A DNA stretch of 64,000 bases from Phaseolus vulgaris (GCF_000499845.2 NC_023756.2:41851393-41915392); one strand, 5' to 3'; counted from the first letter of the stretch, positions 24,147 through 36,027 are shown. Made by a program: numbers and translations. Notes: generated from the letters alone by a model not told the origin.

Positions 24147-26633
24147 CACTAGTACAAAATCTCGAAAAGACAACTCTAAATAAAGACGACTTTTATAAAA
24201 TCATCGTTAAAAAAGAGACGATGATAAACTTGTAATTATTTTTTTCTAATGACGGTTGCTCTAAGAACCGTTGTTATATGGTGAGGAGAATATAACGATG
24301 GTTGTCCTAAGAGTCGTCGTTATATATAGAGGGACATATAACGATGGTTGCCCTAAGAATCGTCGTTATATGTAATCCTTTTTTACTCCCGCACACGCCC
24401 GCATCTTCATCTTCACTTGCACCTTTTTGTTTCTTTCTTCACTTGCGCACCCATCTTTTCCTTCTCCCACTGCCAACTCCTTCTCTCCACCACCATAAGT
24501 TCTTCTTGTCACTGTCAGCGCCGATGACTGTCGCGTCCCCTGCTCCTCAAGGGGCAACCCCACCTACGCTAGCGCCGTCCTCTGCTCCTCTGGGCGCATC
24601 CCGCCAGCGCCACGCCCCTTGCTCCTTTGCATGCAGTCCTCCTACGCCAGCGCCTCTTGCGAACCTCCCCTTCAGCCCTCCTCTGCGCGTCAAACCCCTA
24701 TGGCGTGCATCTAAATAGCGCCAACCCTTCACCTCCGTGCGACAACACGCACACTGACAACATCAACCATACACCGCTAGCACCTCCACCCCCACACGCT
24801 GCCAAGACTGGACTGAGGCACGATGCGATGCCTCCCTAAACTCTACCCTAAATTTTTTAAATAATTTTATAATAAATATTTGCATGTATGTGTTGATTAG
24901 GGCTTGTGGGAACTTCATTTAGTGGATATTTGATGGAGGAGTCTTGACATTGAAGAGAAGAGTGATAGATTTGGAGTTTGACAAAAATTAACATGAAGAA
25001 ACTTCAAACAGCCATAACTTTTGACAGTGAAGTTGGATGAAGATGTGTAAAAAATGAAAGTTGTTTGAAATGAGGTAAAGAATCACATGAACAATATCCG
25101 AAGGGGATTAGGGTCCACTAAAATTCCAAAAATCCACCGTTTACTATTATTTTTTTTATATTTTTAAGTATTATTTATGTATTTTTCAGGTATTTTGAGG
25201 TTTTCACTAGCGCAGAAATGCTAATCAAATGCGGCTATTTTACATTTACAAATGCGGCTATAGAGCCGCATTTGATCAGCACGCAGTTGTAAATCAGAGA
25301 AATACAAATGCGATTTACGAATGCAGTTATTTGAAATAACCGCATTTGTATATTCTTCTAAATGAGCTGGGGTTTTAGGGGCACGTTGTTGGTGAAGAGT
25401 GGAAGGGGAGAAGAGGAAACACGGTAACGGCGGCGAGTGCGGCGGCGGAGCGACGAGAGCGAAATGCGACAGCGGCGGAAGCAATGAATACACCTTCAAA
25501 ATGCAGAGCGAAACCCATTAAAAACGAAAGCAATATGGAAAGCGAAAGCCATTGGAGTTTAATGCAATTGTTAGGGAATGGAAACAAGAGAATGAGGGGC
25601 AATGCAGTTACGTACCTTCGAAAATGCAGAACTTCGCAACTAGAGAAAACGAAGAACAGATATGAGCGCAAACAGAGAATGAACGAAACTGTTGAGCGCG
25701 TAAAATTTTTAGGGTAAAAACCATTTACAAATGCGGCTAAACGTAAAAACCGCATTTGTAAATCAAGCTTTTTGATTTACAAATGCGGCTATTTGAATAA
25801 CCACATTTGTAAATCAAGCGCTTCGATTTACAAATGCGGTTATTTAAATAACCGCATTTGTAAATCAAAATAATTTCAAAAATGCCACCGCGTTTTTTAC
25901 GAATGCGTTTAAACGCTGAAGCGCATTAAATAAGGAGCGCTCTTTTCTTATTTTTGTACTATTGTTTAGTTCTCATACTTAAACTTGTCAAAAAAATTTA
26001 AAATTTTGCATGATGTTTCCTAGTATAAATTAGAGATTTATCAAACCATTATGATTATGATTATATTACATTCACAAATTTATTACTCATACATTACATT
26101 ACATTACATAACGTTATGTGTGTGTTCTAACATAAAATCTTATTATTTTAGTGCTTATTCTGGATATAACATGTTGAGTGGGAGGAGAAGTGCAAGTGCA
26201 AGTGCAAAAAAACTCACTTGGATGCACCTTAAGGTAACTATGTATAACACTTTAGAATGACATAAAACTTGTTCATATATTTATAAAACTTTTTGTTGAC
26301 TTTGATATTTAAATTATGATATTACATGCATTATTGTTATGAAAATTTGATATTTTATGCAGGATTAGAGTGAGTATATAATAATAAAATATTTTAAAAA
26401 AATACACTTATAACTTTGTTATAATTTTTTTTTTACTTTTTATTTATGTATTTGGCACAATGACAGTTTTTCAACGTGTCTACACATGTTGTTAATGTGA
26501 TTTTATAACGATGGTTCTAAAATTATTATTATAAACAACTGATTTACAACGACATCCGTAATAACAACGGTTTCAGAATCATTTTTATATGCTATTTTTA
26601 ATCGTTGATAAAGGGGTTTTCTGTAATAATATA
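24147..26633. mobile_element. Non-autonomous CACTA-like element, ~2.5 kb
   Basis: The left end reads CACTAGTACAAAATC, a typical CACTA terminus. Just inside it lie three copies of a subterminal unit (ataacgatggttg...tcgtcgttatat, around 24225-24371), each nearly palindromic. The right side (26505-26620) carries the related blocks ataacgatggtt and aacaacggtttcagaatc, followed by a degraded end ttttctgtaataata. A 3-bp duplication (tat) is possible but lies in AT sequence. The interior holds a GC-rich pyrimidine-biased stretch (24385-24840) and a second nested element (25205-25945). No transposase is present. The right boundary is approximate. Confidence 0.65.
25205..25945. mobile_element. Nested CACTA-like element with hairpin subterminal repeats
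   Basis: It begins CACTAGCGCAGAAATG. The motif atttacaaatgcggntattt and its reverse complement occur repeatedly at 25216-25350 and again at 25725-25870. Many pairs form near-perfect palindromes (for example around 25771-25818 and 25826-25868). The interior is purine-rich with gcg repeats (25375-25720). The right end, near the gcgctctttt at 25937-25945, is degraded, so the assignment rests on the CACTA start and on both ends carrying the same subterminal repeats. The open frames inside look non-coding. Confidence 0.55.
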
Positions 26634-26853
26634 TATGATGTTTTTTAGATTGTATATTATTTTGTAATTTATAAAAGACTCAGGATGATATAATAATAAT
26701 TTAAGAGTGAATTTTTCTATATTACAATTATTAAAAATATAAGAAAAAAAAAATCTTTTACTGATAAAAAATATGAATTTTTTTGAAATATTATAAAGTG
26801 GTCATTTTGATTACGAAATTGTTAAAGAAATTTTTTCTTTTTGGTGAGATTAA

Positions 26854-27550
26854 TAGTGTGTTTGTTTCAACATATTTACGGTTGGCGAAGAGGGAAAGTG
26901 AGAAGGTTTCCCTGTTTGGATCTGCAGAGGTGGAAGGGCGCTGAAGGATGGGAGAGTAGGCTAAATGCTTCTTCACAAAGTAGGAGAGAAATATTCATAA
27001 ATATGTAAAATGACTTATATACCCTTATTCTATCACAAAATTTATTATAAATTATTCACATTCTATTTTTTTAAACAGTACTGCACATATAATAAAATAT
27101 TAAATATATTTTATTCCAAATATATTTAAATAATTATAATAAATATAAATTAAAATCACTTAATGTAAATAAATTAACTTAAGTAAAAAATAAATAAATG
27201 TTAAATAATAAAATTATACTTAAATTTTAAATTATAATTCATTATTTCTTTCAATTTTACATTTTTTATTTATAAATGAAAATTTAAATTATTTTAATTA
27301 ATTAAAATATGAAAAAAAAATCATTATTTATTCTTCTTTTATATTAAAGGATAATTTTGAAATCTTACAACTTTTATTATTCAAAATAATTTATAATATT
27401 CCTACAACCATCACATTACTCACCAATTTTAATAAACTTTCTCCAATTCAAACAACTTCAACTTTCTTCACAATTTTTTCATACTTTCACTTCTCCACAC
27501 CTTCAACTTTCCATTTTCCATTTTCCACACCTTCTAATCTAAACAAAGCC
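26854..27550. mobile_element. Possible PIF/Harbinger-like MITE
   Basis: The two ends are inverted and similar: tagtgtgtttgtttc on the left and, read backwards, ggctttgtttagatt on the right. Inside each end lie purine- or pyrimidine-rich mirrored tracts. The trinucleotide taa flanks both sides (26851-26853 and 27551-27553), which fits a 3-bp TAA duplication. The middle is AT-rich and non-coding. The inverted repeats are imperfect, so this is tentative. Confidence 0.4.
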
Positions 27551-29182
27551 TAAAGAAATATTAAATCTAAAGAAATGTTAAATGAAGAGATTATATTTCA
27601 TATTATAATAATTGAGTACATAAACCCACATAAAATAAGTTTATTTTGTTTGCATTAAAAACATGATGAAGAGTTTAACTTTATAAATTAATAAAAGAAA
27701 AAGGTAGTACAATTTGTATGAAGGTAAAGAAAGAGAGAGAGAGAGGGGGTATAATATTAAATGCAATGGAAGGTACTTTAAGGGCCGACAAGTTACATCA
27801 AATTCTGTTGCATGGAGATGACATGGTGTTATTGTAGTGACTGAATCAACATGAATTTTGGGGTTTGATCCATCTATCCCTAATAGCAGCAGCAGCAGTA
27901 GCACACTACTACTAGCAGCAGCAGCAGCAGCAACTCGTGACTGCTACAACATGCCATATCCCATCTCACTCTTCTCATCTCTCCCTTTCTCATAAAGCTG
28001 CAATCTCTGCAACCATCCATCCATCGAGCTGTATGCCATCATGCTCCACACAACACAACACACCACTCATGCACACACACACATCTGTACAAATCTAAAC
28101 TAAACAATCTCTGACCCCTTCCTTCACTTTTTTCTCTTCACTCCTTCCTTGCATTGCATTTCTAAAACCGTTAGCTATAGAAACACAACACCACACAACA
28201 CAGAATGAATGGCATATGCCACATATCAGAAGAAGAATTCAATTCTCTCTCACTTTTCTCCTAAGACCTACCCTTCTTAGGCCGGCTGCAACGTCTCTTC
28301 CCCTACACTCTCTCTTCTCTCTCTTCATCATAATACTATATATGTACGCACACACAGACACAGTCACGGAGAGAGATGCACACATACATCTTCCTTCTTT
28401 TCTTTCAAACTTTACTTTTTCTTCTACAATCACTTTTTATACATTTTTTTCATTGTTTTATGAAAGACCTAAAACAAGTTATAGAACTTGATGCATAAGT
28501 AATGTAAATGAAGAAGGAGATTAACTGGGTTGAAAGAATATTGAAATGTTTTGTTGAAGGAGAATTTATGTTTATTGTCCTAAAGAGAATAGTGATGAAA
28601 AAGAGAGAGAAAAGTGTGGTATGTGTTTTGTTTCAGAAGGTCTATAGAGTATAGTGCATTCCCTCTTTTGTTTTGTTTGTCACGATGAGTATATAGGCAA
28701 CGGATATTTTGGTTGACTAGAATTCCAACTATGCGACACTCGTGTTATTTATAGATTTGCTTGCCCTATTCACTGGGAATCACTGCTTCACTCATATGTT
28801 GGGATTTGAGATGATAAAGCTGTTGCCACTTCCAATTTGGCTTCTTCCCCTTGGCTTATAATGTTTATGCTACATTTTAACATTTCTTTTTTAAATGTTA
28901 TTTGGTAATAAAATGTTACTTTAGCCACTGTTTATATCATATCAGTTTATAATTGTTATATTGTACAGGGTAATTTTAAAATTACTCAAAACTTTTTATA
29001 TAAAATTTATATGTTAATAAAAAATTATTTTTCTATCTAGTTTAGTTGTAATTGTATAGAATTATCAACATAAGAATATTTCTTTTAGACAGAGACTGTT
29101 TGTCAGTTTGGTTTTGATCAATATTCTTAGTCAATAAAATCCTCTTTTTTACCATCATATAGTATATCAAAACATTTTTTTT
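27551..29182. other. Intergenic stretch with pyrimidine-rich region, no gene found
   Basis: An interrupted (AGC)n tract lies at 27884-27933. From about 27950 to 28450 the plus strand is very rich in C and T with CA and CT repeats (cacacacac, tctctc), the composition of a plant 5' leader or promoter. No start codon leads into a recognisable protein on either strand. An unannotated non-coding transcript is possible but unproven. Confidence 0.45.
27884..27933. repeat. Interrupted (AGC)n microsatellite
   Basis: Two AGC runs (tagcagcagcagcag and tagcagcagcagcagcagca) are separated by tagcacactactac. Confidence 0.9.
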
Positions 29183-29276
29183 TTATGATCAAGTAGGAAT
29201 TAAATTAAACTGGCTCTCTAAAAAGTGATCCAATCCTTAAAAAAATAAAATAGACAAAGAGCACCTATCAACCTAC
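29183..29276 (-). mobile_element. LINE 3' tail fragment
   Basis: A long T-run, then atgatcaa...aattaaattaaactggctct and gtgatccaatcctta, matches the arrangement at the tail of the LINE at 51245 (atcaacaag, aaattaaaacgatcc, ggtccaaccctta), though diverged. Minus orientation. Confidence 0.5.
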
Positions 29277-29624
29277 CACTAAAAAAAAATTATGAAATAG
29301 AAACCAATTTAGATATAAAAAATAATTAGTTGTCATAATGACAAAATTAGAGACATTTTAGAGACTAAAAATATTTTTTTTTTTAAATTAGTTTCTATTT
29401 TTGTTAAATGATTTTTAAATTAGTATCTAATTAGCAAAAGTTTGTGCTACCAAATTTAGAATCTAAATAATTGGTAGTTAAACCTTGGTTGCTAATTAAA
29501 TACCAATTTAGAAATCATTTAACAAAAATAGAAACTATTTAGAATTTTTTTTTAATTTTTAAAATAGTCTTAATTTAATCACTATACCAATAATTTTTTT
29601 TCTATTTCATGATTTTATTGTAAT
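29277..29624. mobile_element. Short CACTA-type element (family A)
   Basis: This copy starts cactaaaaaaaaattatgaaat and ends tcatgattttattgtaattt, degraded from CACTACAAGAAAATCATGAA and its inverted copy. Inside, the order of blocks (aattagttgt, actaaattagagac, ttaaatgatttctaaattagtatctaatt, their mirrored versions, tctatttcatga) is shared with copies at 34221, 35289 and 35624. It is non-coding. Confidence 0.65.
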
Positions 29625-31689
29625 TTACTAAAAAAAAATCAAAATGAAAGTTGAAAAGGTAATTTGATCCAATTATGATCAAAAACATAATTTGATATTT
29701 ACTTTGTTTTCGGTGTAAATTAATTAAAGTTGAAAAGGTAAAAACTTAGTGGAATAACAGACTAATCTAAAAATATAAAATTGGACTCTTCTTTCTTGAA
29801 CTGACCCAAAAGAATTAACCTCAAATGAAAAACAATTGATAATTCTTTATAATGACATGTTTGCGTAAACACTTCTAAAAAAATAAAAACAAAAAAAAGT
29901 TAACCCTTTGTTAATGTATATTTAAGCGTTTGTCCCTCTAAATTAAACTGATTGAAACATGGGCTATTAGCAATTTACACTTCCTTTTTTATTACATACT
30001 TCCTTTATTAGTTTCGTTTTTAGGATACTCTCTTTTCGAATGTACCTTCTAGTACACATTTCTATTTTGTTGCATTTTAGAAAGCAATTATAAATTAATT
30101 TTTTCATTTCCACGTTTCCAAAATGTTAAAAAAGTATTAATTTTAGGCACATTCTACATTATTCTTTCTAGAACACATTTTATTTTCTTAATTTGCACAA
30201 TAATTTTCAGAATATAAAAAATGAAAAGAGTATTTCAAAACGTACTTTTCAAAATGGAAAGAGAATATGTTAAAAAGTACTTATTAAAATACAGTTACCA
30301 TGAAATAAAAAAAAAAAAGAGAAAATAATGGCAAACATGTCATTTTAATAAAAGAATTAAAATAGGAGTGCCGTTAGCAAAAGAGGGTAGTCTAAATAGC
30401 AGGAGCCAAATTCAAACCCTATTTCCAGCACCAGTTTGCAGTTCATAGGCCCTGTTTCTCTCTCTTTCTCCTAGAAAAGCAATCTTGCTCTATAGGAGAA
30501 CTATATGTAGAAAGAACATATATAAACAACAAATGCTACTTTAGTTGTTTGCATTCAAGAAAATTTTGAAACTATATACTTGGTCTTAGTCTTATAAATA
30601 CTTAAATGGTATTGAGTTTTTTTGTATGAAAAATAAAATGATTCAAACTTTTACTCTTTATCTCTTATTATTTTTTTTATATTCTAAAAAAATAAATAAA
30701 AAATTATTAAATAAAAAATAATTTTAAAAATAAAAAATAATTAATTATTATATTAAATAAATTAAATACCATTTTATAAAGTAATTTAAATTCAAAATTA
30801 ATTTTTATTAATCTTTTAAAAATTAATTTAAGATCTAAAATAATTAATAACTAATGTTAGATAACAATTTAAAAACTAATTTATAAAGTTTTATTAATAA
30901 TAAAAACTACTTCAAATATTAATAATTTTTTAATTTATAAAATAGTATCTAATTTAATTAATATAATAAGAAAAAATTTAATTTATATTTAAGGATTACT
31001 TTGTAAAATATGCATTTTAAAAATATACTAAAAAGTATAGAGGACAATTATCTATAATCTATCATTCACAAAGCATGACCAATGAAGATAACATAACACT
31101 TTCCAAATAATTATAATATTGTGAGAGAAAAAATTTCTTAATAAAATCTTATTCTCATCAAATCCTTTCGAGCATTATGCACTTGAAATGAAATCTATGG
31201 AGTTAAAGTAGTTGTAAGTTGAAATGCTCCCTGTTCCTCTCTTCCACAAAAGGAGAATTTTCTTCTCTTTCTACCCCTTTTTCACCTAATAAATATTAAA
31301 TACACGTAAAACATTCAAGAAGATTCGTTCTGAGAAAAATAAATACGATGTTGTAGCCCCTAACAACATTGAAAAGGTCATATATAGAATTGCGTATATA
31401 GACTCATAGCCCCCCAATAGATTCTAGACCAGAAAACCTAGTCCTGTGTCTTTTACCCACACCTACATAACATTAAATGGTCTGAAAAGATACCTTCAAT
31501 TCTCACAATTTTAGTTAATGTCAATCTCATTTTCTCAAACAGGAAGAAGATGCATATTAAATATAATAAAAAACAAATAAATTATATCACTTTATACACA
31601 TCACTTGGTACTTTTCTTAGCTTGGATAGTATCAATTTTGTCATTTTCTTCATCTCCATTTCTGTTACTCAAAATTATGATCTCTTCTC
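29625..31689. other. AT-rich spacer with a decayed family-A copy
   Basis: About 30690-31000 contains blocks of the short CACTA-type family (aataattaattattatattaaat, gtatctaatttaatt) in a very decayed state. The rest shows no gene. 31300-31689 would hold the 3' untranslated region of the kinase gene that ends at 31690. Confidence 0.45.
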
Positions 31690-33359
31690 CTAAGTGCTGC
31701 CTACACCATTCTTGAGCCATTCCACCACCTCTTTCATGTTAGGTCTCTTATCCGCGCTGGTATCAGTGCATCTAAGAGCTATTGTGATCACATTTTTCAG
31801 TTGCTGCAAATCAAATTTGCCCTTCAATTTTGGATCTGCAATGTTGCTGAAGAGACCTTTGTTGACATATGGTGTGGCCCATTGAACGATATCCCTTTTC
31901 ACTCCTCCAGGAAATTTCTCAATTGGTTTCTTGGCACTGATAATCTCCAACAGTAAAATTCCAAAGCTGTAGACATCACAGCTCTCAGAAACTTTTCCCC
32001 ACATGGCATATTCTGGTGCCAAATATCCTAGGGTGCCTTTAACCTTTGTGGTAAGATGGGTCACACCATCTGGTACCAGCTTTGCAAAACCAAAATCAGC
32101 AACCTTGGATTGGAATTCAGAGTCCAGAAGAACATTACTCGCCTTTATATCTCTATGTATGATGTGAGGAGTTGACTCATGGTGCAAATACCTTATCCAA
32201 AAACAAACAGATATTGACAAAGATCAATTATTCAAGTATATAGTAATCTTAAATGATGCACGAATGAAAAATGTTCATATGGAAGCATATATATATAGTT
32301 TTGGTACAGAAATAACCACTCTTGAAAGCAAGCCAAAAAATACTCAGTTTCAAAAGATAACTTGCAGGAATCTTTACCATGTCTTTTTTATCATATTATT
32401 CTATGTTTCTTTATGTTATTTTCACCATATACATATTATTCTCTATTTTATTTATATTACTTTCTCTATATTATTACTTAATGTATTTTTTCTGTTAAAA
32501 ATCCTACATTAATTAGATTTATAACTATATATATGGAGAAGATAAACTTACACTAAACCTTCAGCAGCTCCAATTGCTATGCTCATTCTTCTTGGCCAAT
32601 CTAACTGACATTCCTTAGCAAGTGGACCATGCAAATGTGTGAGCAAGCTATGATTAGGCATGTAATCATACACAATTAACCTTTCATCTCCTCCTGCATA
32701 GAATCCCCTCAATCCCAACAAATTCTTATGCCTCACTCTTCCTAATACTTCCACTTCCACTGCAAACTCCATTTCTGCCTTAGCAGTCATTGTCTTCAAT
32801 CGCTTCACTGCAATCTGAAAGTTTCAAAATCTATATGCATCAGTTCATATCTCAAAGAAAAATGATATGCAAATTTAAGTTGTGCATGCAAAAGAAAATA
32901 CGCATGCTTAAACTTTTTATTCACTTATATACTATTAAAGTTCTTATAATTTCCACCTACCTATAAATTATGACAATTTTTATCTCTAGTCAAGTTAAAA
33001 TTAAGGACTAAAAGATATTATTATAAGTATAATTGCCTGAACGCCTTTACTTGTTCGACCAAAATAAACACTTCCAAATCCACCCTCTCCAATCTTATTA
33101 TCTTGATGAAAGTTGTTTGTTGCTCTAAGCAACTCCTTCAAGGTATACATTTCCCATGGATAACCCCTACTGTTCTTCTTCTTAGCAATCCTGATATAAC
33201 AAAAAGGAAAAAACAAACAAATATATGAAATAAAATTATTATAATTCACGAATTTGTGAGCATGAAGATTAAGCAGATATAAGAAGTTTGACGAAAACCA
33301 TACTGAATTTTGCTTTGCCCTTCATCTAAGAGGAAACAACAGTATTGTTTGAAGTTCAT
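31690..33359 (-). CDS. Receptor-like cytoplasmic kinase, PTI1-like (RLCK-VIII type)
   Basis: Four exons on the minus strand: 33304-33359, 33037-33190, 32552-32814 and 31690-32191. They give 975 coding bases, 324 aa. The short N-terminus ([11 protein letters not shown]) has no signal peptide or transmembrane helix but does have a Cys pair that could be acylated. The kinase domain is complete: glycine loop GEGGFGSV (53-60), VAIK-type lysine K74, likely helix-C glutamate E90, HRDIKASN (170-177), DFG (190-192) and GYLAPEY (213-219). It belongs among Ser/Thr receptor-like cytoplasmic kinases and most resembles PTI1-like proteins such as Arabidopsis At3g15890. That family signals at the cytoplasmic face of the plasma membrane in defence and development. 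Intron 2 uses GC at its donor (33035-33036); introns 1 and 3 are GT-AG. All catalytic residues are present, so it is likely active. Exon joins were inferred from phase and family alignment. Confidence 0.88.
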
Positions 33360-33570
33360 TTTTTGAGGAGGAATCTTTAGAATCCTACTTCACTTTGACA
33401 GAAGAGAAAGTTGGAAGGGTTGAAGGGATTGAAGATAAAACAAAATGAAAGATAGGCTCAACTCAGACCCTGCAAGAAAGAAGCATAATTTAAACCGGCA
33501 TATGCAAAGAAGACACAAGATGTTTATGGTATCGACAAGGGACTACCTTGGAAGTCAAGGACTTTGAAGG
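33360..33570 (-). promoter_or_regulatory. Probable 5' leader of the kinase gene, perhaps with an intron
   Basis: On the minus strand upstream of the ATG, a pyrimidine tract followed by cttgcag/ggtctgag near 33466-33472 looks like a 3' splice site. A possible donor (ttccaag/gtagtcc) lies near 33546. This would give a leader exon, a short 5'-UTR intron and then the coding exon. No transcript evidence is available. Confidence 0.4.
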
Positions 33571-34188
33571 TTAATATAATGGTGTATACGCAAGCAAATT
33601 CAGTGTTATTTTATGCCTTAAATTTTGGCATATGCCATTGTTTGCTAGCCTCGTTAAGCTTCCTTTTTCATTGGAAATGTCACACATTTTATATAAGTTT
33701 TGGGATAAACAACTCAACTCAATGCTAATCTGAGCTTAATTATTACAATACACCAATTAGTCTTACTTCTTGCATAGATAAATTGATGGTCCTATTAGAG
33801 CTTGATTTAGATGATTTTAACCAATGGAAAGTGATGCTGTCACTGCCATCCCCACTTTTTATCAACGGCTAAAATTTGGCAATGGAAGCAAATTCCATGG
33901 TTGGTGTAAACTATAAGAAGATTTTTAATTCTGTAAACTTTTTGGTTTCTTTCAGTTGACAGAATGTCTTAATCAAGCTCAAGTATATGAGCTGTTACCC
34001 TTTCACATCATGGAATTGAAAAAGAAACTCTTAAGCATATAAGGGAGCCTAAAAGGCCATTACATGATAAATCATGTGGAAATTCCAGAAAAGTCTTCTA
34101 TAGCCATTTTTCCTAGAAAGATTAAGTATAGAAACATCTATCACAGAATATTCACTTTTAATCATTAATATATTTTTCCACCCCCATA

Positions 34189-34193
<5 letters not shown>
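33571..34193. other. Upstream region of the kinase gene, nothing recognised
   Basis: No gene or repeat was recognised. It probably includes the kinase promoter, but no element stands out. Confidence 0.45.

Positions 34194-34222
<29 letters not shown>
34194..34222. repeat. (AT)n microsatellite
   Basis: An AT run of about 29 bases that ends where the next CACTA-type element begins. Confidence 0.9.
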
Positions 34223-34590
34223 CTACAAAAAAATTCATAAAATAAAAACTAATTTTAGAGACATAAAATAATGAGTAGTTATAGTGACTAAATTAGAGAC
34301 TATTGAGACTAAAAACACTTTTGGTTTCTAAATTTTGTTAAATAATTTCTCAATTAGTATCTAATTAGCTACTAAGATTTTAACTACTAATTATTTAAAT
34401 TTTAAATTTGGTAGCAAAAATCTTGATAGCTAGGGAGATATCAATTTAGAAATCATTTAACAATACTAAAAACTATTTTAAAAATCAAAAGTTTTTTTAG
34501 TTTCTAAAATGATCTCTTATTTAATCAGTATATCAACTAATTATTTTTTGTCCCTAAAATTCGTTTATATTTCATGATTTTCTTGTAGTG
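34221..34590. mobile_element. Short CACTA-type element (family A), 370 bp
   Basis: It begins TACTACAAAAAAATTCAT, a C-to-T change of the CACTA end, and finishes atgattttcttgtagtg. The flanking ata on both sides fits a 3-bp duplication, though it sits in an AT repeat. Subterminal blocks match the copies at 29277 and 35624. Confidence 0.75.
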
Positions 34591-34872
34591 ATATATAGAG
34601 AAAAAAAATGACGTCTTTGGTTTAGCTATTATTAACACCTCGCATGCGTCTAATCCAAAGTTGAGTCCTTGACCCCTTAATTCCTTTGCCATTTGATTAG
34701 GTTTTCCCATTCATTATTCACATGAATTGTTTGAATCATATTTACATGCAGACTTAAATGTTTTAAATTCTTTTAACATTTAGTTCTTAAGTTTTTTATT
34801 TATCTCTCATTTATTAGAATGTTTCAAATAACGTTATTATTATTATGATATTAAAAACTAAATGAAAGAGAA

Positions 34873-34874
<2 letters not shown>

Positions 34875-34911
<37 letters not shown>
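34875..34911. repeat. (AT)n microsatellite
   Basis: An uninterrupted AT run of about 37 bases. Confidence 0.95.
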
Positions 34912-34914
<3 letters not shown>

Positions 34915-34979
34915 CATCTTATATTTCCTTTTTCTTATTTCTTTTATTATTATAGAGATTTTTGTAAAAGTAAGAAATA

Positions 34980-35246
34980 GTACAAGAAATATTGTTTCTA
35001 CAAATAAATTAATGTCTCTAAGTTAAGTTTAAAGAACTATTCACTAAAATAATTTGAGACTAAATTAAAATCTGAATTCAAAGTAAATAAAATATCAGTC
35101 ATTAGTTTTGGAGACTGGTTAATGACTAATTTAGAAAGTTGTTCAGTAACAATAAAATATAATTTAAAAACTAGTAATCCTTATTTCTAAAACAGTTCCC
35201 AATAAATTTATTGACAGAATATTTTGTGTCTTTAAATTTCTTGTAG
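34980..35246. mobile_element. Short terminal-inverted-repeat element related to family A
   Basis: Ends are gtacaagaaat on the left and atttcttgtag on the right, with internal blocks gtctctaagtt, gagactaaatt and ttttggagactgg in mirrored order. It is a diverged relative of the neighbouring short CACTA-type elements. No clear target duplication. Confidence 0.55.
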
Positions 35247-35288
35247 AAAAATGAAAATATATTAATCAATTATGAATTATAATTATAA

Positions 35289-35508
35289 CACTACAACAAA
35301 ATCATGACATTGATTACTATAGTTATCAATTTGGTAGCAAAAACCTTGGTTGTTAATTATACATCAATTTATAAATTATTTAAAAATAATATAAACTAAT
35401 TTAGAAATCAAAATTTATTTAGTCTTTGATTTCTAATTTAGTCACTGTAGCAACTAATTATTTTTTGTCTCTAAAAATTGATTTCTATTTCATGATATTC
35501 TTGTAGTG
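35289..35508. mobile_element. Short CACTA-type element (family A), internally deleted
   Basis: Starts CACTACAACAAAATCATGA and ends ATGATATTCTTGTAGTG. The flanks are taa on both sides (35286-35288 and 35509-35511), the 3-bp duplication expected for CACTA transposition. At 220 bp it lacks part of the left half present in the other copies. Confidence 0.8.
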
Positions 35509-36027
35509 TAAGAAATGTTTTGATTAATCTTGAAGTGGTATTTGTCAACCGGGTAAATTGGAAGTAGAGTAAAATAAAACTATCTTTGTAGCTGCATGTG
35601 GGAGGTACAACTTCAGTAATAGCCACTACAAGAAAATCATAAAATAAAAACTAATTTTAGAGACCAAATATAATTAGTTGTTATAGTGATTAAATTATAG
35701 ACTATTTTAGAAACTAAAAAAAAATGATTTCTAAATTACTTTTTATTATTGTTAAATAGTTTCTAAATTGATATTTTTTTTTTCAATCGGCAATAAAAAA
35801 ATAAATAAATGGGAACCACTTCAGGGGTGGTTCAACCCTTATACACGGTACACCAGCAACAAATTCAGCCAAAATCCTACAAAACTAACTAAAAATCCTT
35901 GCCCTTACTACACCTAGCAATCTTCAAGAAACCAACCTCATGCACACCACAGGTTCCAAACACCAATCTGAAAAGGAAAATGAAGCTAAACAAATTTTTG
36001 CAGAAAGCCAAGACCAAACATTTACTT

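Noticed and set aside
24344..24718. 124-codon open frame rich in Pro/Ala/Ser
   Set aside because: It lies inside a CACTA element, has low-complexity composition, is open in other frames too, and matches no family I recognise.
25375..25755. 126-codon minus-strand open frame
   Set aside because: It overlaps hairpin repeats of a nested transposon and has a mirror frame on the plus strand; no recognisable protein.
28216..28491. 91-codon open frame in a pyrimidine-rich tract
   Set aside because: The composition (Leu, Phe, Ser, Thr from CT-rich DNA) explains the open frame; no domain, splice context or homologue is apparent.
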